Below are positions 1 to 8,757 of a DNA stretch of 64,000 nucleotides, one piece after another. Each line of letters begins with the position of its first letter. Within the stretch, counting starts at the first letter, position 1. The position numbers and the translations under genes are program-made. The stretch is from Zavarzinella formosa DSM 19928 (GTDB lineage Bacteria > Planctomycetota > Planctomycetia > Gemmatales > Gemmataceae): NCBI RefSeq assembly GCF_000255705.1, contig NZ_JH636442.1, positions 592,487 to 656,486 on the forward strand, read 5' to 3'. A model generated the notes under the pieces. The model was given only the letters and a program-made list of their open reading frames with translations, ran no database searches and had not been told where the DNA came from.

Positions 1-292
1 TCAGGTCGGCCCGCGTCAGTTTCAACTCGGCGAGGTTGTCGTGAAAGGTCGGGTTGTTCCAGAGGGCGAGCATCACCGCGTGGTCGAGGGTGAGCGGTTG
101 CGCTTCGGTCAACCCCTGCGGATAGATGACTTCGTTCACGCCCGTCGGCGTCGGCGGTTGGGCGTCATAGCCGAAGCGGCTTTGCACCACCCCGTCCACT
201 TGCGACTCGCCTCCGTCCGGGGACATCGTGTGACATCCGCCGAGGAAGAGGCTTCCGCACAAGAACGCCGATAATCGCCGTTGACGTTTCAT
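1..292 (-). CDS. TolC-like outer membrane efflux lipoprotein, N-terminal part (cut by window edge)
   Basis: Only the N-terminal ~97 residues lie in the window; the frame runs off base 1. The start is taken as the ATG at 292, which gives a basic N-terminus, a hydrophobic core and a lipobox ending LGGC, so a lipoprotein signal peptide. An in-frame ATG at 313 would add seven residues (MSTDDQG). After the signal comes the segment LTLDHAVMLALWNNP, typical of the first helix of TolC/OprM-type outer membrane channel proteins. The family forms the outer channel of tripartite RND, MFS or ABC exporters. The partner genes would be to the left, outside the window, so substrate is unknown. Confidence 0.7.
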   Translation of the reverse strand, partial: MKRQRRLSAFLCGSLFLGGCHTMSPDGGESQVDGVVQSRFGYDAQPPTPTGVNEVIYPQGLTEAQPLTLDHAVMLALWNNPTFHDNLAELKLTRADL

Positions 293-611
293 GCCTTGGT
301 CATCGGTTGACATCTCGAACCGAGTTGAGCGATTTCACCGGTCGTGCCGTGCTCAACATCGCCGATTCTAAACCATGAGCAAGGACGTGAAATAATCCCG
401 CTCCGGAAAGCCGAAATGCGGAAAATCAAGCTCTGTTGAAGGAGCGTCACATCATTTTTCGGCTAACCAGAACCATAGGCATTTGCAACAAACTGGCGTG
501 AAGATAAGCCGGAATTTACAATCTGCTTATCGCGGTCTTAATGAGTTAAGGTCATTTCCCCGGTAGTCTGGCGATTTCCGGGGTTTTGCACGGAACGATC
601 CTTCTCGAAAT
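293..611. other. Intergenic stretch without a gene
   Basis: This 319-base stretch lies between two minus-strand genes and should hold the promoter of the TolC-like gene. No convincing open frame was seen. A small inverted repeat, CCCCGG at 558-563 and CCGGGG at 578-583, lies just downstream of the metallopeptidase stop. It could act in transcription termination, although on the minus strand no T-run follows it. A weak GATAAGC/GCTTATC repeat lies near 495-530. Confidence 0.5.
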
Positions 612-1730
612 TCAAACGCGGACCGCCTTTAATCCCTTCGTTCTCAGCACCGGATTGGCGTTGGCTGAGATCGTTTCGTGGATGAATCGCAATTTGTCGA
701 GCACCGGCGGGGAGATAACGAAAGGGTAACCATCCGGCAGGCCGATGCCGCGGTTGAGATTGTTCAGCACATAGGTAAGCGGATACCAGTTGTTCACCAT
801 CACTTGGAAGGAATCCGGTTGTTTGCCGACCGGGATGGCTGTCGCCTTCATTTTGGGTTCGTCGCTGCGGGCCGGTTTCAAATGGAGGCCGCAGTCGGAG
901 GCAGTTTCCAGCGCGTCTGACATATGCAAGTAGTGAGCCCATGATTCGGCCCAGTCTTCCCACGGGTGGGCGGTGGCATAGGTGCTGATGAATCGTTCGT
1001 TCCAGTCGGCCGGTGCGCCGTCCTTGTAGTGTTTCTGCAAGGCTTCGCCGTAGTCGGCCCGCTCATCACCGAAGAGATGCCGATAGGCTTCGAGACGGGG
1101 CGAGTCCTTAATCAACTGATCCCAATAATAATGGCCGATTTCGTGCCGAAAATGGCCCAACAGGGTGCGATACGGTTCGTGCATCGCATGGCGGCGTTTC
1201 TCCCGTTCGGAGTCGTCGGCCTCGGCAATGTTGATGACAATCTTTCCATTGTCGTGTCCGGTGAGAACGGGTTCGGCATCCGGCGTGCCCGGTTCGGGGT
1301 CTGAGAGGAACTCGAAGGAGAGGCCGGTTTCCGGTTCTTCCAGTCGGCCGGTGATTGGCAACTTGAGGGCCAGCAGCGTGTAGATCAACCGGCGTTTGGC
1401 GGTTTCCAGTTTGTACCACGCTTCTTTCTTGCCCGGTTCGTTCAAGTTCGGGATCACTTGCGTCAGCCGGCACGAAATGCACAAGGGATTGGAATCATCG
1501 GAGTCCACGGCCCAATTGCAGACCTGATGTTCCGTGTAGTTGGCGCAGAGCCGATATCGGGCTTTGTTGTTTTTGGCGTCGGGTTTTCGCCACAATCCAT
1601 CTTCGGCTTCCTCAAGGGAACCGATTTGCATTTCATCCGGCAGGAAAGCCAGCAGGTGGCCGCATTTGACGCACTGGACGTTTTCAAAAAACACCACTTG
1701 GCCGCAGTGATCGCAATGGTCAGTCTTCAT
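612..1730 (-). CDS. Putative zinc-binding metallopeptidase (DUF2248/COG4307-like)
   Basis: The 372-residue protein begins with a CxxC-x(n)-CxxC zinc-ribbon (CDHCG, CVKCG), followed by a second Cys cluster (CISC). In its C-terminal half it has the zincin signature HEIGHYYW, where HExxH supplies two zinc ligands and the general base. A downstream acidic region (DERADYGEAL) may supply the third ligand. This order matches the putative zinc-binding metallopeptidase family of COG4307 (zinc ribbon plus DUF2248). There is no signal peptide, so it is probably cytoplasmic. Substrate unknown. The gene stands alone on the minus strand behind its own intergenic region. Confidence 0.8.
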   Translation of the reverse strand: MKTDHCDHCGQVVFFENVQCVKCGHLLAFLPDEMQIGSLEEAEDGLWRKPDAKNNKARYRLCANYTEHQVCNWAVDSDDSNPLCISCRLTQVIPNLNEPGKKEAWYKLETAKRRLIYTLLALKLPITGRLEEPETGLSFEFLSDPEPGTPDAEPVLTGHDNGKIVINIAEADDSEREKRRHAMHEPYRTLLGHFRHEIGHYYWDQLIKDSPRLEAYRHLFGDERADYGEALQKHYKDGAPADWNERFISTYATAHPWEDWAESWAHYLHMSDALETASDCGLHLKPARSDEPKMKATAIPVGKQPDSFQVMVNNWYPLTYVLNNLNRGIGLPDGYPFVISPPVLDKLRFIHETISANANPVLRTKGLKAVRV

Positions 1731-1802
1731 CGGATTCTTTCGTTCTCTTGAGCAATCAACTTCCCAAACCGCGTGAATAAACGGGGTTGGGGACGAGTTT
1801 TG

Positions 1803-1830
1803 GTTATTGCGACAACATTAACGCAATAAC
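1803..1830. promoter_or_regulatory. Inverted repeat GTTATTGCG / CGCAATAAC
   Basis: Perfect 9-base arms at 1803-1811 and 1822-1830 are separated by 10 bases. The repeat lies about 75-100 bases upstream of the metallopeptidase start and about 100 bases downstream of the xerD stop, both on the minus strand. It could be an operator for the first or a terminator for the second; there is no clear T-run, so an operator is slightly favoured. Confidence 0.35.
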
Positions 1831-1928
1831 TGTGCCGCTATTTCAGAAGAGAAGAAAGGTGTTCAAAAATCCGTGATTGGAAAATTTGTGTGCTGATAGG
1901 TGAAAGCGAGGTATCCCCCGCTTTGAAA

Positions 1929-2834
1929 TTAACCTCTGGGGTGGAAGAGTTTGTGCATCTGCTTGAGCCGGTTGCGGTCCACATGGGTGTAGATTTGAGT
2001 GGTGCCAATGCTGGCGTGGCCGAGCATTTCCTGAACAGCCCGCAGGTCGGCGCCGCCGGAGAGCAAGTGAGTGGCGAAACTGTGCCGGAGGGTGTGCGGG
2101 CTGGTTTTGCGGTGCAATCCGGCCCGTTTGACATATTTTTTGACGATGGACCACAGAATCTCGCGGTCCAGTTTCTTTCCGGCGCGGCTCAGAAAGACGT
2201 ATTCGCTGGGAGTGGCCATCACGGACCCGGTTCGGGTTTCCCCAAGATACACCCGCAGGGCGGCGATGGCCTTCGAGCCTAACGGCACAATCCGCTGCTT
2301 GCTTCCCTTGCCGGTGCATTTGCAGAACATCGCGTCAAGATATACATCGGCCACTTTCAGCCCGACGACCTCGGACGCCCGGCAACCGGTGGCGTACATC
2401 GTCTCCAGGATCGCCCGATCCCGCAGGAAGAATCGGTCCGAAGGCACGGGGGCCGCCAGCAGTTTTTCCACGGACTCCGGGGACAGCACCTGTGGGATGC
2501 GTTCCCACAAAGCGGGCGAACTCAGCAATTCCACCGCCGCCGGATCGGCCCGTTCTTCCAGCTTGAGAAAGCGGTAAAGCATCTTCAACGAGACAAGATG
2601 CCGGGCCATGCTGGCGGGAGCCAGTTTTTCATCCCGCATGAACGAGATGTAATCGGCCAATTCCCCCAGCGTCGGCTTGCGGAAGTTCTTCATCTGGCCG
2701 GCCACGAACCAATCGGCATATCGTTGCAGATCGTGGGCGTAAGAGATGATGGTGTTCTCCGCCATTCCCCGCTCGGCCTGTTGGTAATGCTTGAACGCGA
2801 GGATTTCATCTGTGAGTTCGGCGAAGTCGGTCAT
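1929..2834 (-). CDS. xerD: Tyrosine recombinase XerD-like
   Basis: The 301-residue protein has the normal XerC/XerD length. An N-terminal SAM-like core-binding domain (about 10-90) precedes the catalytic domain. The catalytic set is visible: R152 (TGCRASE), K176 (TGKGSK), H247 and R250 ([12 protein letters not shown]), H273 (LGHAS) and nucleophile Y282 (IYTHVD). The end, LFHPRG, resembles the conserved XerD tail (HPRA), which favours XerD over an integron or phage integrase. Xer recombinases resolve chromosome dimers at dif during cell division. It follows the rdgB-like gene on the same strand with an 82-base gap. Confidence 0.88.
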   Translation of the reverse strand: MTDFAELTDEILAFKHYQQAERGMAENTIISYAHDLQRYADWFVAGQMKNFRKPTLGELADYISFMRDEKLAPASMARHLVSLKMLYRFLKLEERADPAAVELLSSPALWERIPQVLSPESVEKLLAAPVPSDRFFLRDRAILETMYATGCRASEVVGLKVADVYLDAMFCKCTGKGSKQRIVPLGSKAIAALRVYLGETRTGSVMATPSEYVFLSRAGKKLDREILWSIVKKYVKRAGLHRKTSPHTLRHSFATHLLSGGADLRAVQEMLGHASIGTTQIYTHVDRNRLKQMHKLFHPRG

Positions 2835-2916
2835 CGGTGTCTTTCAAGTTTGATGCGTCGTATGACCAATCAAGATTCATTCACTTGCCTGAAAGCATGG
2901 AACAGAATCGATCCGG

Positions 2917-3522
2917 TCATTGGTTGTTGGCGATGGCTCGCAATGCCGGTCTTAGCCCGGCCACGGCTTTCGCCCGGTGGCTCAATGCCTGTTTGACCCG
3001 CAAGGAAAGTTCGCCGAAGGTCTGGTGAAACTCGGGAATGAGGAACAGCGGATCGTAACCGAAACCGCCGGTTCCGCGTGCGTCCGTCAGGATTACGCCG
3101 TTGCAACGGCCTTCCGAAACGGCTTTGACCTCTCCGTCCGGGGCCGCCAGAATGGCGACGCAGACGTAGTAAGCCGCCCGGCGGTCGGCGGGGAGCGGGG
3201 CCAGTTCCGCGAGCAACTTCTTGTTGTTGGCGGCATCGTCGCCGTGCGTCCCGGCATAGCGGGCCGAGTAGACCCCCGGTCGTCCCTTCAGGGCGGGAAC
3301 GACCAAGCCGCTGTCCTCGGCCAGTGTCCATTGCCCGGTGGCTTTCGCGTAGGCGACGGCCTTGAGCCGGGCGTTTTCCTCGAAGGTAGTGCCCGTTTCT
3401 TCCACATCCTCCACGGACATGAACGAATCGAGGTTGACCACCTCGAAGGGAAGATCTTTCAGCAAGTCGCTGAGTTCAACCAGTTTCTTTTTGTTGTGCG
3501 AACCAATCACCAGCCGGGGCAT
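2917..3522 (-). CDS. rdgB: dITP/XTP pyrophosphatase (RdgB/HAM1 family)
   Basis: This 201-residue protein matches the usual length of the family. The N-terminus has the nucleotide-binding SHNKKK motif, followed by FEENARLKA and AEDSGLVVPAL, where the acidic residues bind Mg2+, and GVYSARYAG. The GGFGYDPLF motif is near the C-terminus. The enzyme hydrolyses dITP, XTP and ITP to monophosphates and so keeps deaminated purines out of DNA and RNA. It is upstream of xerD on the same strand. Confidence 0.92.
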   Translation of the reverse strand: MPRLVIGSHNKKKLVELSDLLKDLPFEVVNLDSFMSVEDVEETGTTFEENARLKAVAYAKATGQWTLAEDSGLVVPALKGRPGVYSARYAGTHGDDAANNKKLLAELAPLPADRRAAYYVCVAILAAPDGEVKAVSEGRCNGVILTDARGTGGFGYDPLFLIPEFHQTFGELSLRVKQALSHRAKAVAGLRPALRAIANNQ

Positions 3523-3729
3523 AACCCACCTCCGCTTCCAATGTTGCTGAAGCGGAAAGCCATGTCAACGGAAGTCCGGGTGGGTAGTCCTTTTCGATGG
3601 GTGAAACAGAACCGATGATGCCGAAAATGAGGCGTGTGGTTGTTGTGAGCGGGAATCCGTCGGCGGTTGATCCACCAATCGGTTTGGGCGGACTTTGCGG
3701 CCGCGTCACTTTCCCCGGCGAGAACAACC

Positions 3730-4686
3730 ATGAAAATCGTCATCCCCGGCGGGACCGGACAGATTGGCCAAATCCTCACGCGAGCATTCGTGGCCGCCGG
3801 TCATGAGGTGGTGATCCTGAGCCGAACCGTCTCGCCTTCGGCCGTTCGGGTGGTGGCGTGGGATGCCATTAATTCCGGCGAATGGGAACGAGAGATCGAC
3901 GGGGCTGATGTTGTCGTCAATCTGGCTGGGAGAAGCGTCAATTGCCGTTATTCGGCAGCGAATCGCCGGGACATCATGGAGTCGCGGGTGAATTCCACTC
4001 GGGCCATCGCCAAGGCGATGGCCGGGGCCGTTCGGCCGCCGAAAGTCTGGTTGCAATCCAGCACGGCCACCATTTACGCGCACCGTTACGATACCCCGAA
4101 TGACGAGACCACGGGCCTCATCGGCGGGGATGAGCCAAATGTGCCCGGCACTTGGCGATTCAGCACTGATGTGGCCAAGGCGTGGGAATCGGCTGCCTCC
4201 GAGATTCCGCTGCCCCGCACGCGAACCGTACTCATGCGGACGGCGATGGTGATGAGTCCCGACCGCGATGGTGTCTTTGACGTGCTGGCAGGCCTTGTCC
4301 GCAAGCGGCTTGGCGGCACCAATGGCAATGGTCGGCAGTTTGTTTCTTGGATTCACGACCACGACTTCACGCGGGCGGCGCTATGGCTGATTGACCGGGA
4401 TGATTTGAGCGGCCCTGTGAATCTTTGTTCGCCGAACCCGTTGCCGAATGCAGAATTCATGCGGATTTTGCGACAGGCCGCCGGCATCAAGATCGGTCTT
4501 CCGGCAACCAAGTGGATGTTGGAACTCGGAGCCATCTTCCTGAAAACGGAAACCGAGTTGATTTTGAAAAGCCGCCGGGTTGTTCCGGGCCGGTTGATGG
4601 AATCGGGCTTCCGGTTTGAATTTCCAGAATGGGCCAATGCCACGCGAGATTTGTGGGGCAGATATTTGGCGGGTGGAAAAGATTAA
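3730..4686 (+). CDS. TIGR01777-family NAD(P)-dependent epimerase
   Basis: The 318-residue protein starts at the ATG at 3730, which puts MKIVIPGGTGQIGQ at the N-terminus; this GGxGxxG signature is the Rossmann dinucleotide-binding loop of extended SDR enzymes. Segments VVNLAGRS and STRAIAKAM are typical of the TIGR01777 (YfcH/SDR39U1) group, which also has a DUF1731 C-terminal region as seen here (RVVPGRLMESGF). Substrate is unknown. An in-frame start at 3667 would add an unlikely non-homologous leader. The gene is convergent with the ilvN pair. Confidence 0.87.
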   Translation: MKIVIPGGTGQIGQILTRAFVAAGHEVVILSRTVSPSAVRVVAWDAINSGEWEREIDGADVVVNLAGRSVNCRYSAANRRDIMESRVNSTRAIAKAMAGAVRPPKVWLQSSTATIYAHRYDTPNDETTGLIGGDEPNVPGTWRFSTDVAKAWESAASEIPLPRTRTVLMRTAMVMSPDRDGVFDVLAGLVRKRLGGTNGNGRQFVSWIHDHDFTRAALWLIDRDDLSGPVNLCSPNPLPNAEFMRILRQAAGIKIGLPATKWMLELGAIFLKTETELILKSRRVVPGRLMESGFRFEFPEWANATRDLWGRYLAGGKD

Positions 4687-4687
4687 T

Positions 4688-4761
4688 CACAAAGGTCACA
4701 CAAAGTCTCACCAAGAAGAATTGATTTGATTTTCTTTGTGAATCTTCGTGTGACCTTTGTG
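4688..4761. terminator. Large imperfect hairpin between convergent genes
   Basis: Fourteen-base perfect arms (CACAAAGGTCACAC at 4688-4701, complement at 4748-4761) continue inward with scattered mismatches almost to the centre. The whole 74 bases therefore folds into one long imperfect hairpin. It begins two bases after the epimerase stop and ends 22 bases before the stop of the opposing gene, which suits a bidirectional terminator. It may also be an interspersed palindromic repeat. Confidence 0.55.
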
Positions 4762-4783
4762 ACTTTGTGGTTCGTCTTCTCGG

Positions 4784-5086
4784 TCAAACCTTTTCCACTT
4801 TGCTGTTCTCATCCACGGCGATGCTGGAGAGTTCACCGTTTTCTTTGGTGAAGTGCAGCACGGGGACGATCACGTCGTCCTCCGGAACGCGGTCGGTGGT
4901 CACGCCCGTGGCCAGGTAATTGAGGCCGCGAAACGTGCCGTTGACCGTGGTGGTCCAGAGGCGCCGGCCAACGCGAACGGTTTGCGTCAGTCGGATTTTC
5001 TGGCCTTCAGTCAGCGATCGCAGCGTGTCGATCATGGCCGGAGTCAGCTTCCGGGTTGACGAAGAGACGGTGGTTGGATTGCTCAT
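4784..5086 (-). CDS. Conserved-looking hypothetical protein coupled to ilvN
   Basis: This 100-residue protein has no recognised domain. It begins with a Ser/Thr-rich stretch, then a compact region (GQKIRLTQTVRVGRR, GTFRGLNYLATG) that looks like a small beta-rich fold, and an acidic/basic end. There is no signal peptide or membrane segment. Its ATG overlaps the ilvN stop as ATGA (5083-5086), so it is translationally coupled to ilvN. Function unknown. Confidence 0.75.
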   Translation of the reverse strand: MSNPTTVSSSTRKLTPAMIDTLRSLTEGQKIRLTQTVRVGRRLWTTTVNGTFRGLNYLATGVTTDRVPEDDVIVPVLHFTKENGELSSIAVDENSKVEKV

Positions 5087-5580
5087 GCCTTGGGCCCTTC
5101 TGTGAGTGAACCGCGAACCAGCGCGATCCGGCCGGTGCGGGACAATTCAATGATGCCATAGGGCCGCATCAGTTCGATGAACGCCTCGATTTTGCCTTCG
5201 GTGCCGCTCACTTCGATCACCAGCGTGTCATGGGTGATGTCAACCACGCGGGCACGGAACATCTCAACCATCAGGGAAATCTCAACCCGTTGCTGGGCGG
5301 ATGATTTCACCTTGATGAGCATCAAATCCCGTTCGACGAAATCTTCGGACGAAATGTCCATGACGCGGACGACGGTGACGACCTTGCCTAGCTGCTTGCG
5401 AACCTGTTCGAGTTCGGAGTCATCCCCGCGGACGACGAAGGTCATCCGGGCCATCTCCGGGACTTCGGTGGCGCCGACAGCAAGGCTGTCGATGTTGAAG
5501 CCGCGGGAGGCGAGCATGCCGGAAATTTGGGCCAGCACGCCGGGTTGATTTTGCACCACCGCCGAAAGAACGTGTCGCAT
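5083..5580 (-). CDS. ilvN: Acetolactate synthase small (regulatory) subunit
   Basis: The 165-residue protein starts at the ATG at 5580 (MRHVLSAVVQNQPGV); a TTG at 5601 would add seven residues. The N-terminal ACT domain is clear (QPGVLAQISGMLASRGFNI) and is followed by the second ACT-like part (RVVDITHDTLVIEVSGTEGK), as in IlvN/IlvH. The subunit binds valine and gives feedback control of acetolactate synthase in branched-chain amino acid synthesis. The large subunit gene ilvB is not in the window. A purine-rich AAGAGA lies upstream of the chosen start. Confidence 0.92.
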   Translation of the reverse strand: MRHVLSAVVQNQPGVLAQISGMLASRGFNIDSLAVGATEVPEMARMTFVVRGDDSELEQVRKQLGKVVTVVRVMDISSEDFVERDLMLIKVKSSAQQRVEISLMVEMFRARVVDITHDTLVIEVSGTEGKIEAFIELMRPYGIIELSRTGRIALVRGSLTEGPKA

Positions 5581-5978
5581 GAAGAGTCTCTTCTCTCCCA
5601 AGGGAGCGGAAACGGATCAGCAGAAATCTTAGCGAACAAACGAAGAACGACGAATCCTTCCGAATTCGGAAGGTGGAATTCAACCAAGACGAGGGCGGCC
5701 GGCCGTTTTGGGTTCGGTCAATCATTGGAATGGTTACCCGTGAAGGGAGTGATCAGACAAAGGAGCCTCCGTGATCAAATACCGCCTTGAAGGATGTCAG
5801 AATTTCTTGAGAGTCTACGGAGTGATTTGGTCGTAAGTGGTTTTGAATAAAGAATTTGAAACGACAGATCGAAATTCGCCGGTCTGTCGGCCATCACCCA
5901 TGTCTTCATGTTCCTAATTTGGAAACGGTTCTCATACAATGGCTCACATCCATCAATCACTATTTGCAGGGCTTTCCC
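5581..5978. other. Divergent intergenic region between ilvN and the DUF1559 array
   Basis: This 398-base region separates the ilvN start on the minus strand from the first DUF1559 gene on the plus strand. It should hold both promoters, but no box pair stands out. The one clear feature is a palindrome at 5656-5673, described separately. No open frame with coding character was seen. Confidence 0.5.
5656..5685. promoter_or_regulatory. Two adjacent palindromes upstream of ilvN
   Basis: CCTTCCGAATTCGGAAGG (5656-5673) is a perfect 18-base palindrome. It is followed, with overlap, by GGTGGAATTCAACC (5672-5685), a palindrome with one mismatched pair; both centre on GAATTC, 14 bases apart. They lie 76-105 bases upstream of the ilvN ATG. 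Placement and symmetry suggest a binding site for a dimeric regulator, but no regulator is known. Confidence 0.4.
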
Positions 5979-6962
5979 GTGGCACGCAACGATGATGATT
6001 TTGAAGAAGAGGACCGTCCTCGCAAACCCCGCCGTCGCGATGACGACGAACCAGAAGACCGTCCCCGAAAATCCCGCCGCCGGGATGACGATGATGAACC
6101 GGAAGACCGTCCTCGCAAATCCCGTCGCCGTGATGACGACGATGATTTGGACCGACCTGATCGCGCTCCCAAGAAGGGCAGCAAGTTGCCGTTGATCTTG
6201 GGCATTCTGGCCTTGGTGCTGATATTGCTTTGTGGAGGCGGCGGTTACGGGATTTACTACGTCATCTCAAAAGCGAAGGATAAGTTGGGGGACGCAGGCG
6301 AACGGTTGACGATCTCGAACAATCTGAAACAAATTGGTCTCGGGATGCACAATTATGAAACTGTCAACAGCGGCTTTCCGACCAATTCTTTTGATGCGAA
6401 TGGAAAGCCTCTCCTGAGCTGGCGTGTTCACATTCTGCCATATGTGGAAGAGCAGGGTCTTTATCAACAGTTTCGATTGAACGAACCTTGGGATAGCCCC
6501 AACAACAAGCCGCTGCTTTCCCGGATGCCGAAGGTGTATGCCACTTGGGCCGAGCGAACCGGCAAAGTTCCGATGGGCAGCAAGACGTATTACCGTGGTT
6601 TCTCCATGTCCGGAGCCATGATGGAACCCAAAATGGCCAACCAACCGCAGAATGGCAAACTGGATTTTGGAAACCCGTTTGGCGCTCCCAAGGGGCCGCG
6701 GATGATGAATGTCTCGGATGGCCTTTCAAACACGTTGTTGTGTGTGGAAGCCGGGGAGTCTGTGGATTGGACCAAACCGGACGATTTGTCTTGGGCTCCG
6801 GGGCAACCCATGCCATCCTTCGGCGGTGACCGGAAAAATTCCGATGTGTTTATTGCTCTCTTCGGCGACGGTTTTGTGAAACCAGTAAAGAAAACCATTT
6901 CCTCGGAGCAATTGAAGGCTGCGATCACCTATGCCGGAAACGAAAAGGTGTTCTTGGACTGA
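5979..6962 (+). CDS. Membrane-anchored DUF1559 protein, array copy 1
   Basis: The start is taken as the GTG at 5979, because its product VARNDDDF... matches the N-termini of copies 3 and 4. The 327-residue protein has a cytoplasmic Arg/Asp tail built from three near-copies of DRPRKxRRRDDDD (residues 12-60), then one membrane helix (about 70-96), then the DUF1559 domain (NNLKQIGLGMHNYE, LLSWRVHILPYVEEQGLYQQF, EPWDSPNN). Unlike classical planctomycete DUF1559 proteins it has no pseudopilin [10 protein letters not shown] leader. It is the first of four same-strand tandem genes. Confidence 0.85.
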   Translation: MARNDDDFEEEDRPRKPRRRDDDEPEDRPRKSRRRDDDDEPEDRPRKSRRRDDDDDLDRPDRAPKKGSKLPLILGILALVLILLCGGGGYGIYYVISKAKDKLGDAGERLTISNNLKQIGLGMHNYETVNSGFPTNSFDANGKPLLSWRVHILPYVEEQGLYQQFRLNEPWDSPNNKPLLSRMPKVYATWAERTGKVPMGSKTYYRGFSMSGAMMEPKMANQPQNGKLDFGNPFGAPKGPRMMNVSDGLSNTLLCVEAGESVDWTKPDDLSWAPGQPMPSFGGDRKNSDVFIALFGDGFVKPVKKTISSEQLKAAITYAGNEKVFLD

Positions 6963-6977
6963 CTTTGAAGAGTTTTG

Positions 6978-7826
6978 ATGGCTAACAACGACGATATCGA
7001 GGCGGATCATCTTCCGCCTCTCCGTGACGAACCGGATGATCTGCCCACGCATCCGGTGCGGATCCGGCAGGTGCGGCTAAGGCCCGGCCTCTTCATTGGG
7101 CCGATTATTCTCTTGCTGGCCTTTGTGGGGTTGTTGGCGCTCGGTGGAATCAGAAGAGTTCAGTCGAGAACTGACCGGATGGTGATTCAGGGGAATTTCA
7201 GCCAGATCATTTTCGCGGTCGAACTCTTTCACGATGCTCATGGCCGATTTCCGGCGAACACCTTCGACGCGAACGGCCAGCCTTTGCTAAGCTGGCGGGT
7301 TCAACTCTTGCCATACATCGAAGGAGAGGAACTCTATCAGAAATTTCACTTCGATGAACCGTGGGACAGCCCCAATAACCGGCCGTTGCTTGATGAAATG
7401 CCCCACATCTTTGGGTCGCCAAATGCCCGCTCGGCGACCGAACGCGAAAACCGAACATTTATTCGCGCTTTCTCCACCCAGGGGGCCGCAATGGAACGCA
7501 TCCCTTTGGAACGGGGCCAAAAACGACCGAATGGCCGAATCCGGCTTGACCTCGGATTCAACGAAGTTCTCGACGTGCGATCCGAAACCATTTTCATGAT
7601 CGAGGCCGGGGAGTCTGTCGAGTGGACCAAGCCGGACGATTTGACATGGGACATCGGCCAGCCGATTCCTTCCCTCGGCGGGGACCGGAACACGAACGAG
7701 TTTCAAGCGGCTTTCGTGGACGGCAAGGCGCGAACTCTTAAGAAGAGCATCACGCCGGGGCAACTCAAAGCTCTCATCACCATCGCCGGTGGCGAACCAG
7801 TGCGGATCGAAGACCTCATCAAGTGA
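6978..7826 (+). CDS. Membrane-anchored DUF1559 protein, array copy 2
   Basis: The 282-residue protein starts at the ATG at 6978, 15 bases after copy 1. Its cytoplasmic tail is short and mixed-charge without the Arg/Asp repeat. One membrane helix (about 38-58) leads to a DUF1559 domain with LLSWRVQLLPYIEGEELYQKF and EPWDSPNN as in the neighbours. The C-terminus ends KALITIAGGEPVRIEDLIK, nearly shared with copy 3. The region after the membrane helix is shorter than in copies 1 and 3, and it is the most diverged of the set. Confidence 0.83.
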   Translation: MANNDDIEADHLPPLRDEPDDLPTHPVRIRQVRLRPGLFIGPIILLLAFVGLLALGGIRRVQSRTDRMVIQGNFSQIIFAVELFHDAHGRFPANTFDANGQPLLSWRVQLLPYIEGEELYQKFHFDEPWDSPNNRPLLDEMPHIFGSPNARSATERENRTFIRAFSTQGAAMERIPLERGQKRPNGRIRLDLGFNEVLDVRSETIFMIEAGESVEWTKPDDLTWDIGQPIPSLGGDRNTNEFQAAFVDGKARTLKKSITPGQLKALITIAGGEPVRIEDLIK

Positions 7827-7845
7827 TATTTTTCAGGAAACTCGC

Positions 7846-8739
7846 ATGCCTAATGAAGATGAATTTGAAGACCGACCCCGTCGCTCACGCCGGGATGATG
7901 AATTTGAAAACGAACCTCGAAGGCCTCGCCGGGACGGCGAGGATGACCGACCCGCTCGTCCGGCCAAAAAGAGCAACCTGTTTCTGATTTTGGGCATTGT
8001 CGCCGCCGTGCTGATCGTCCCGTGCTGCGGCGGCGGTTTCTATATGCTGCTTAACGGCGTCCAAAGCGTCCGCACGGCCGCCAACCGAATGAAACTCAGC
8101 AACAATTTCAAGCAGGTTGGTTTGGGCGTGAGTAATTACGAATCGACATATGCTTATTTGCCAACCAACACGTACGATGCGAACGGCAAGCCGCTTCTCA
8201 GTTGGCGGGTTCATATTTTGCCCTACATCGAGCAAAACAATCTCTATAGCCAGTTCAAACTCGACGAGCCTTGGGACAGTCCCAACAATCGTCCTTTGTT
8301 GGACCTGATGCCCGCGATTTACGGACGGGTGGGGGACAGTTCCCCGTCTGTTCGAGGAAATCGCACATATGTGCGTGCGTTCGCCACGCCGGGGGCTGTC
8401 ATGGAAAGGATTCCGCCAGAGCGATACATGCGTCGCGGCAATCTTCAGCCCCGGCCCGCGTATGGGCTTGATGAAATCAGCGATGGCGCGTCAAACACCA
8501 TTTTTTGCATTGAGGCGGGTGAGTCGGTGGAATGGACGAAACCCGATGATTTGACTTGGGACATCGGTCAGCCACTGCCGGCTTTGGGCGGTGACAGGGG
8601 CACGAATGAATTTATCGTGGTTCTTTCGGATGGTTTTGTGCGACCGTTTAAAAAATCCATCGCCCCGGAACAACTCAAGGCTCTCATCACCATTTCCGGT
8701 GGTGAAAAAGTGAATGTCGAAGACCTCATCAAGAAGTGA
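7846..8739 (+). CDS. Membrane-anchored DUF1559 protein, array copy 3
   Basis: The ATG at 7846 is preceded by AGGAA at a good distance. The 297-residue protein has an Arg/Asp/Glu-rich tail (RPRRSRRDDEF), a membrane helix near 43-65 and the DUF1559 domain (LSNNFKQVGLGVSNYE, LLSWRVHILPYIEQNNLYSQF). The leader TTTTTCAGGAAACTCGC before its start is nearly the same as that before copy 4, direct evidence that the array grew by tandem duplication. Confidence 0.85.
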   Translation: MPNEDEFEDRPRRSRRDDEFENEPRRPRRDGEDDRPARPAKKSNLFLILGIVAAVLIVPCCGGGFYMLLNGVQSVRTAANRMKLSNNFKQVGLGVSNYESTYAYLPTNTYDANGKPLLSWRVHILPYIEQNNLYSQFKLDEPWDSPNNRPLLDLMPAIYGRVGDSSPSVRGNRTYVRAFATPGAVMERIPPERYMRRGNLQPRPAYGLDEISDGASNTIFCIEAGESVEWTKPDDLTWDIGQPLPALGGDRGTNEFIVVLSDGFVRPFKKSIAPEQLKALITISGGEKVNVEDLIKK

Positions 8740-8757
8740 TTTATTCAGGAAACTTCC

